Below, piece by piece: positions 61,446 through 64,000 of a DNA stretch of 64,000 nt. The notes beneath the pieces were generated by a model. The model searched no databases, was not told the DNA's origin, and worked only from the letters and a program-made list of their open reading frames with translations. The translations under genes and the position numbers were made by a program. The stretch is from NCBI GenBank assembly GCA_017165825.1, contig CM029372.1, positions 21,653,111-21,717,110 of the forward strand, read 5' to 3'. This DNA comes from Hepsetus odoe (Eukaryota > Chordata > Actinopteri > Characiformes > Hepsetidae). Position 1 is the stretch's first letter; each line of letters opens with the position of its first letter.

Positions 61446-61608
61446 AAGTGAAAGTGAATATTATTCGTTGTGAAATATGGCACAGCACTCAGTAAACCAC
61501 ACAACGCTTCTCAGCTTTTAACCCATACACCCACACAGTGGAGCAGGGGCCAGCTATGTACAGTGCCTGGGGAGCAGGGTTGGGTACGGTACCTTTCTCA
61601 GGGCCACC
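61446..61608 (-). repeat. SINE family A, minus orientation, truncated at its head
   Basis: Tail GAAAGTGAAAGTGA at the left, then the TTTTAACCCATACACCCAC region and GGTTGGGTACGGTACCTTTC near 61578-61597, where the match stops before box B. It fuses directly to a family-B piece in the other orientation. Confidence 0.75.
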
Positions 61609-61712
61609 ACTGGGTTCCTGAGAAAGACCCTTAACCCTGAGTTGCTCCAGGGGGACTGTCCCTGTAATTAGGACATGGAAGTCGCTTAATGCCGTAAATG
61701 TAAATGTACTGA
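61605..61712 (+). repeat. SINE family B, plus orientation, 3' half
   Basis: From ACCACTGGGTTCCTGAGAAAGA through CCCTTAACCCTGAGTTGCTC to CATGGAAGTCGC and the AAATGTAAATGTA tail (about 61695-61709). It lacks the tRNA-like head. It lies head to head with the family-A piece. Confidence 0.8.
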
Positions 61713-61724
61713 TAGAACACATTT

Positions 61725-63280
61725 GCAGATGGTTCTTTACTGATAGAACTCATTTACGGATAGCTGTTCGACCTTGTGATAGAGCTTAATTTCTCTTCTT
61801 AAAACTTCAGTGATGTTCTTAGCTACGCACTTTCCCTCTAAAGAGAAACCACGCTCAATCAAATTAGAATTTTGCTCCAAGAACGATTCATTGTTCAGCC
61901 TTAAGGCTTTAGGTTCTGTAGTGAGTCTTGCCTAACAGCCTTATAATGTGAAATGCAGACTCTTGCAGAGGTCAGCCCCAGCTGTACACAATGCTGTTAT
62001 GGGAGCACGTCTTGCTCCGGCACAATCTGTCTGACTGCTCTCCGCCAGGCTGGCCCACAACAGGAGAGGATCTCGCGGCTTCCACTGCACCATAATTAGC
62101 ACAAATATACAGCCATATTTGCAAGCCATACCAGCAGGACACTTCCCCGTCAGCCACCCCCATTGCTTCTCACCCTTCCTCCGTCTTGCCATCATCGTTT
62201 CTTTCCCCTGCTTCATCCAGCATTCCATGGTGTGGGATATAGTGGAGCTGAAATGAACACAGCCTCTCCTGCAGTGCTGTTTTTGGCAAAAAAAAAAAAA
62301 AAAACCCAGGTCATTTCTCTTTCTTCATCTCGTGTTTGCCTCTGTTTTCTTTCCTTCAGTGACTTGAACTCATATGAACTTTTAAAAAGTATTTGTGAAG
62401 CCATCATTGTCACTCAACTGTACAGCTTGATATTCCAGGCAGTTTGCAGGCATTGCTTTTTATTTGGTCGTCTCTGGGGAATAGCGTCGCAAAACATCTT
62501 TGGTTCGTCTAAGGAAGTTTCTCTTTTTATTTGCCTTGTGATTATCCACATGAGCCACACTGGGAAAAAAGGCGTTCTTTCCATGCCTGTGTTAGACGTT
62601 GGTTTCTTTCTAGTATTATTTCAAGATGACACACATGTTTCCAAGCCACAGAAATTGGTCTACGTTTAGTTTTATAAACATGCTGTGTACATCATTCTGC
62701 TGTGTATGTTGCATTTACTTTTCAACTTTTGATGTATGAGCCCTACAGCTGCTCACAGCGAGGGAGAGACAATATGGACGGATCCCCAGTGCAGGTTATC
62801 TCTCGGCCCTGGGGCTGTCTTGGGATTAGAATTCTGGGGATTTGGGGATTTTCTGTGGGTGCATTTTGTTAAGTCCCTGGATATTGTTTGTGGATATTCT
62901 GTTGCATACTCAGTTGTTTGTGTGTCAGAAATATTGTGGTAGGCTATATTTTTTATTTAATTGTCTGGCCCCTGTCTCTTGAATATATCTTTTCGTACTT
63001 TGGAGGTAATACTAAATGTAAGAGAGAGCACAGGAATTTTGACTCTTTTCATACAAGTTGTTCTGCTATGATGCTTTTAGGAAATCAAGCTGAAGCGAGG
63101 TCTCTCAGCGTATATCAGCACTTTTTCCTCAGATTCATGAGTAACAAGCTTGGTCATACCGTTCCTAATGCCCAAACGCAGTAGCCACTGCAGACGTTTA
63201 GAAGAGTTGCTACAATACAGGTTCATGATAAAAGATTTATGATCTGTTATGCTGGCTGTAAATCCTGCTGAGTTTTACTC
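61725..63280. other. intronic sequence, nothing recognised
   Basis: Unique sequence with an A-run at about 62288-62304. The 168-codon ORF at 62163-62669 crosses that run and has no recognisable domain or splice sites that fit, so I treat it as chance. Confidence 0.4.
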
Positions 63281-63287
63281 TGCATGT

Positions 63288-63450
63288 GACTCACACACAC
63301 CGTGCAGCAGTGGGCCATATTCAGCACCCGAGGAACAGTGATGGGGACGAAACCTTGCACAAGGGTACCTCAGAGCAAACTACCTGTCCAGGATTGTAAC
63401 GCATGACCTTCTGAGGTCTAGTCCCTAAGCACTAGGCCACCACAAGCCTT
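63288..63450 (-). repeat. SINE family A, minus orientation, tail-truncated
   Basis: CCGTGCAGCAGTGGGCC, GTGATGGGGACGAAACC and the complement of box A (CCTAAGCACTAGGCCACCAC) near 63423-63442 are present. The CACTTT tail region is missing. Confidence 0.75.
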
Positions 63451-63574
63451 TGTGATGATGTTTAATAACTGTTTGCTTTCATACCAGTCAGTTTAGCCTA
63501 ATGGGGCAGCGGTGTACTCTTGAGCAAGGTACCGTAATTTAGCTGTTGCCTGTTTAGGCTGCCTTTAATGAAGT

Positions 63575-63803
63575 GAATGTGACTATTTGTCATTGTGAAA
63601 CACAGCACATAGTGAGACACAACAAAATGCTTTCTCTGCATTTCACCCACACACCGTGCAGCAGGGGGCAGCTGTTTAAAGAGCCTGAGTAGCAGTGATG
63701 GGGACCGTACCTTGCTCAAGGGTAACCTACTGGTCATGGATTCAAACCAACAACCTTCCTATGCTGGGGCCTAGACCCTAACCATTAGATCACCGCTGCC
63801 CTT
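63575..63803 (-). repeat. SINE family A, minus orientation, near full length
   Basis: From GTGAATGTGACTATTTGTC (tail side) through CACCGTGCAGCAGGGGGCAG and GTGATGGGGACCGTACC. The complement of box A (CCTAACCATTAGATCACC) is near 63777-63794. It is the second copy of the family within 520 bases. A 30-base family-A scrap in plus orientation (TTGAGCAAGGTACCG near 63520) lies between the two. Confidence 0.8.
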
Positions 63804-64000
63804 TAAGTGTCCTTTTCAGAGTTACTCCTACACGTGACCTATTCCTGAGCATTAATGTGAATAAGAGCATCTTTTCCTGACTGTCTGTTCCAAAGACCTG
63901 GTTTTATCATGCTCTTATTTTAGAATTTTAGTACAATAGTCAGATTTGCACAAATGGTCTGAGCACCAGATGAATGAACCCTGGGTGCTAAATTATGCAT

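Noticed and set aside
62163..62669. 168-codon ORF
   Set aside because: Crosses an A-run, has no recognisable domain and no splice or promoter support.
1..64000. CRISPR arrays, operons, phage or bacterial gene clusters
   Set aside because: None seen; composition, introns and repeats are those of a vertebrate genome.

Overview
The window reads as non-repeat-masked vertebrate genomic DNA, most probably from a ray-finned (teleost) fish. Reasons seen in the sequence: very sparse coding, long introns, many two- to four-base microsatellites, and a repeat load dominated by decayed Tc1-like DNA transposons, several tRNA-derived SINE families and 5'-truncated non-LTR retrotransposons of the type common in fish. 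An otophysan (characin/catfish-like) source is a guess from repeat style only. There are no operons, phage, CRISPR arrays or bacterial features.

Only one protein-coding locus can be supported, on the + strand. A CpG-rich block at about 8.78-9.09 kb, directly downstream of a TG microsatellite, contains a candidate first coding exon (8915-8936, MFLVQYT plus one base, then a GT donor). A second candidate first coding exon with a good Kozak context lies at 45176-45215 (MLQINKLLKGGLR plus one base). Both end in phase 1 and both join in frame to a well-formed exon at 54591-54737. That exon adds 49 residues, is rich in Asn and Pro, and ends with a basic KKRKRP stretch. Intron 1 would be about 45.7 kb and the next intron runs off the right edge. 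I do not recognise the protein; a nuclear, largely disordered N-terminus is the most that can be said. Long introns, alternative first exons and large repeat-free AT-rich blocks with TAAT-type motifs fit a developmental regulator locus, but that is inference.

Layout. 1-8.7 kb: 5' flank, mostly unique sequence, with a LINE-like scrap (4.64-5.06 kb), a SINE (5.39 kb) and a minus-strand ORF of uncertain meaning (2.68-2.96 kb). 8.7-9.1 kb: promoter/first-exon island. 9.1-45 kb: intron 1, with microsatellites, three Tc1 relics (16.4, 25.3 and 32.3 kb), SINEs (13.9, 25.9, 26.6, 27.0, 31.7 kb and one inserted inside the 32.3 kb Tc1 copy) and a non-LTR fragment (42.8 kb). 45.1-45.2 kb: alternative first exon. 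45.5-54.5 kb: rest of intron 1, with SINEs at 45.6, 46.9 and 51.5 kb and an antisense non-LTR copy (48.4-49.4 kb) carrying a near-perfect 73-bp inverted duplication. 54.6 kb: shared coding exon. 54.7-64 kb: next intron, with a foldback element (58.0 kb), two more Tc1 relics (58.9 and 61.0 kb), a SINE-SINE composite (61.5 kb) and a SINE cluster (63.3-63.8 kb).

No novel gene system was found. The points most worth a second look are the phase-matched alternative first exons, the unidentified exon product, the LINE hairpin, the SINE-in-Tc1 nest and the SINE-SINE chimera. All repeat family assignments come from recognising sequence features by eye, not from a database search.
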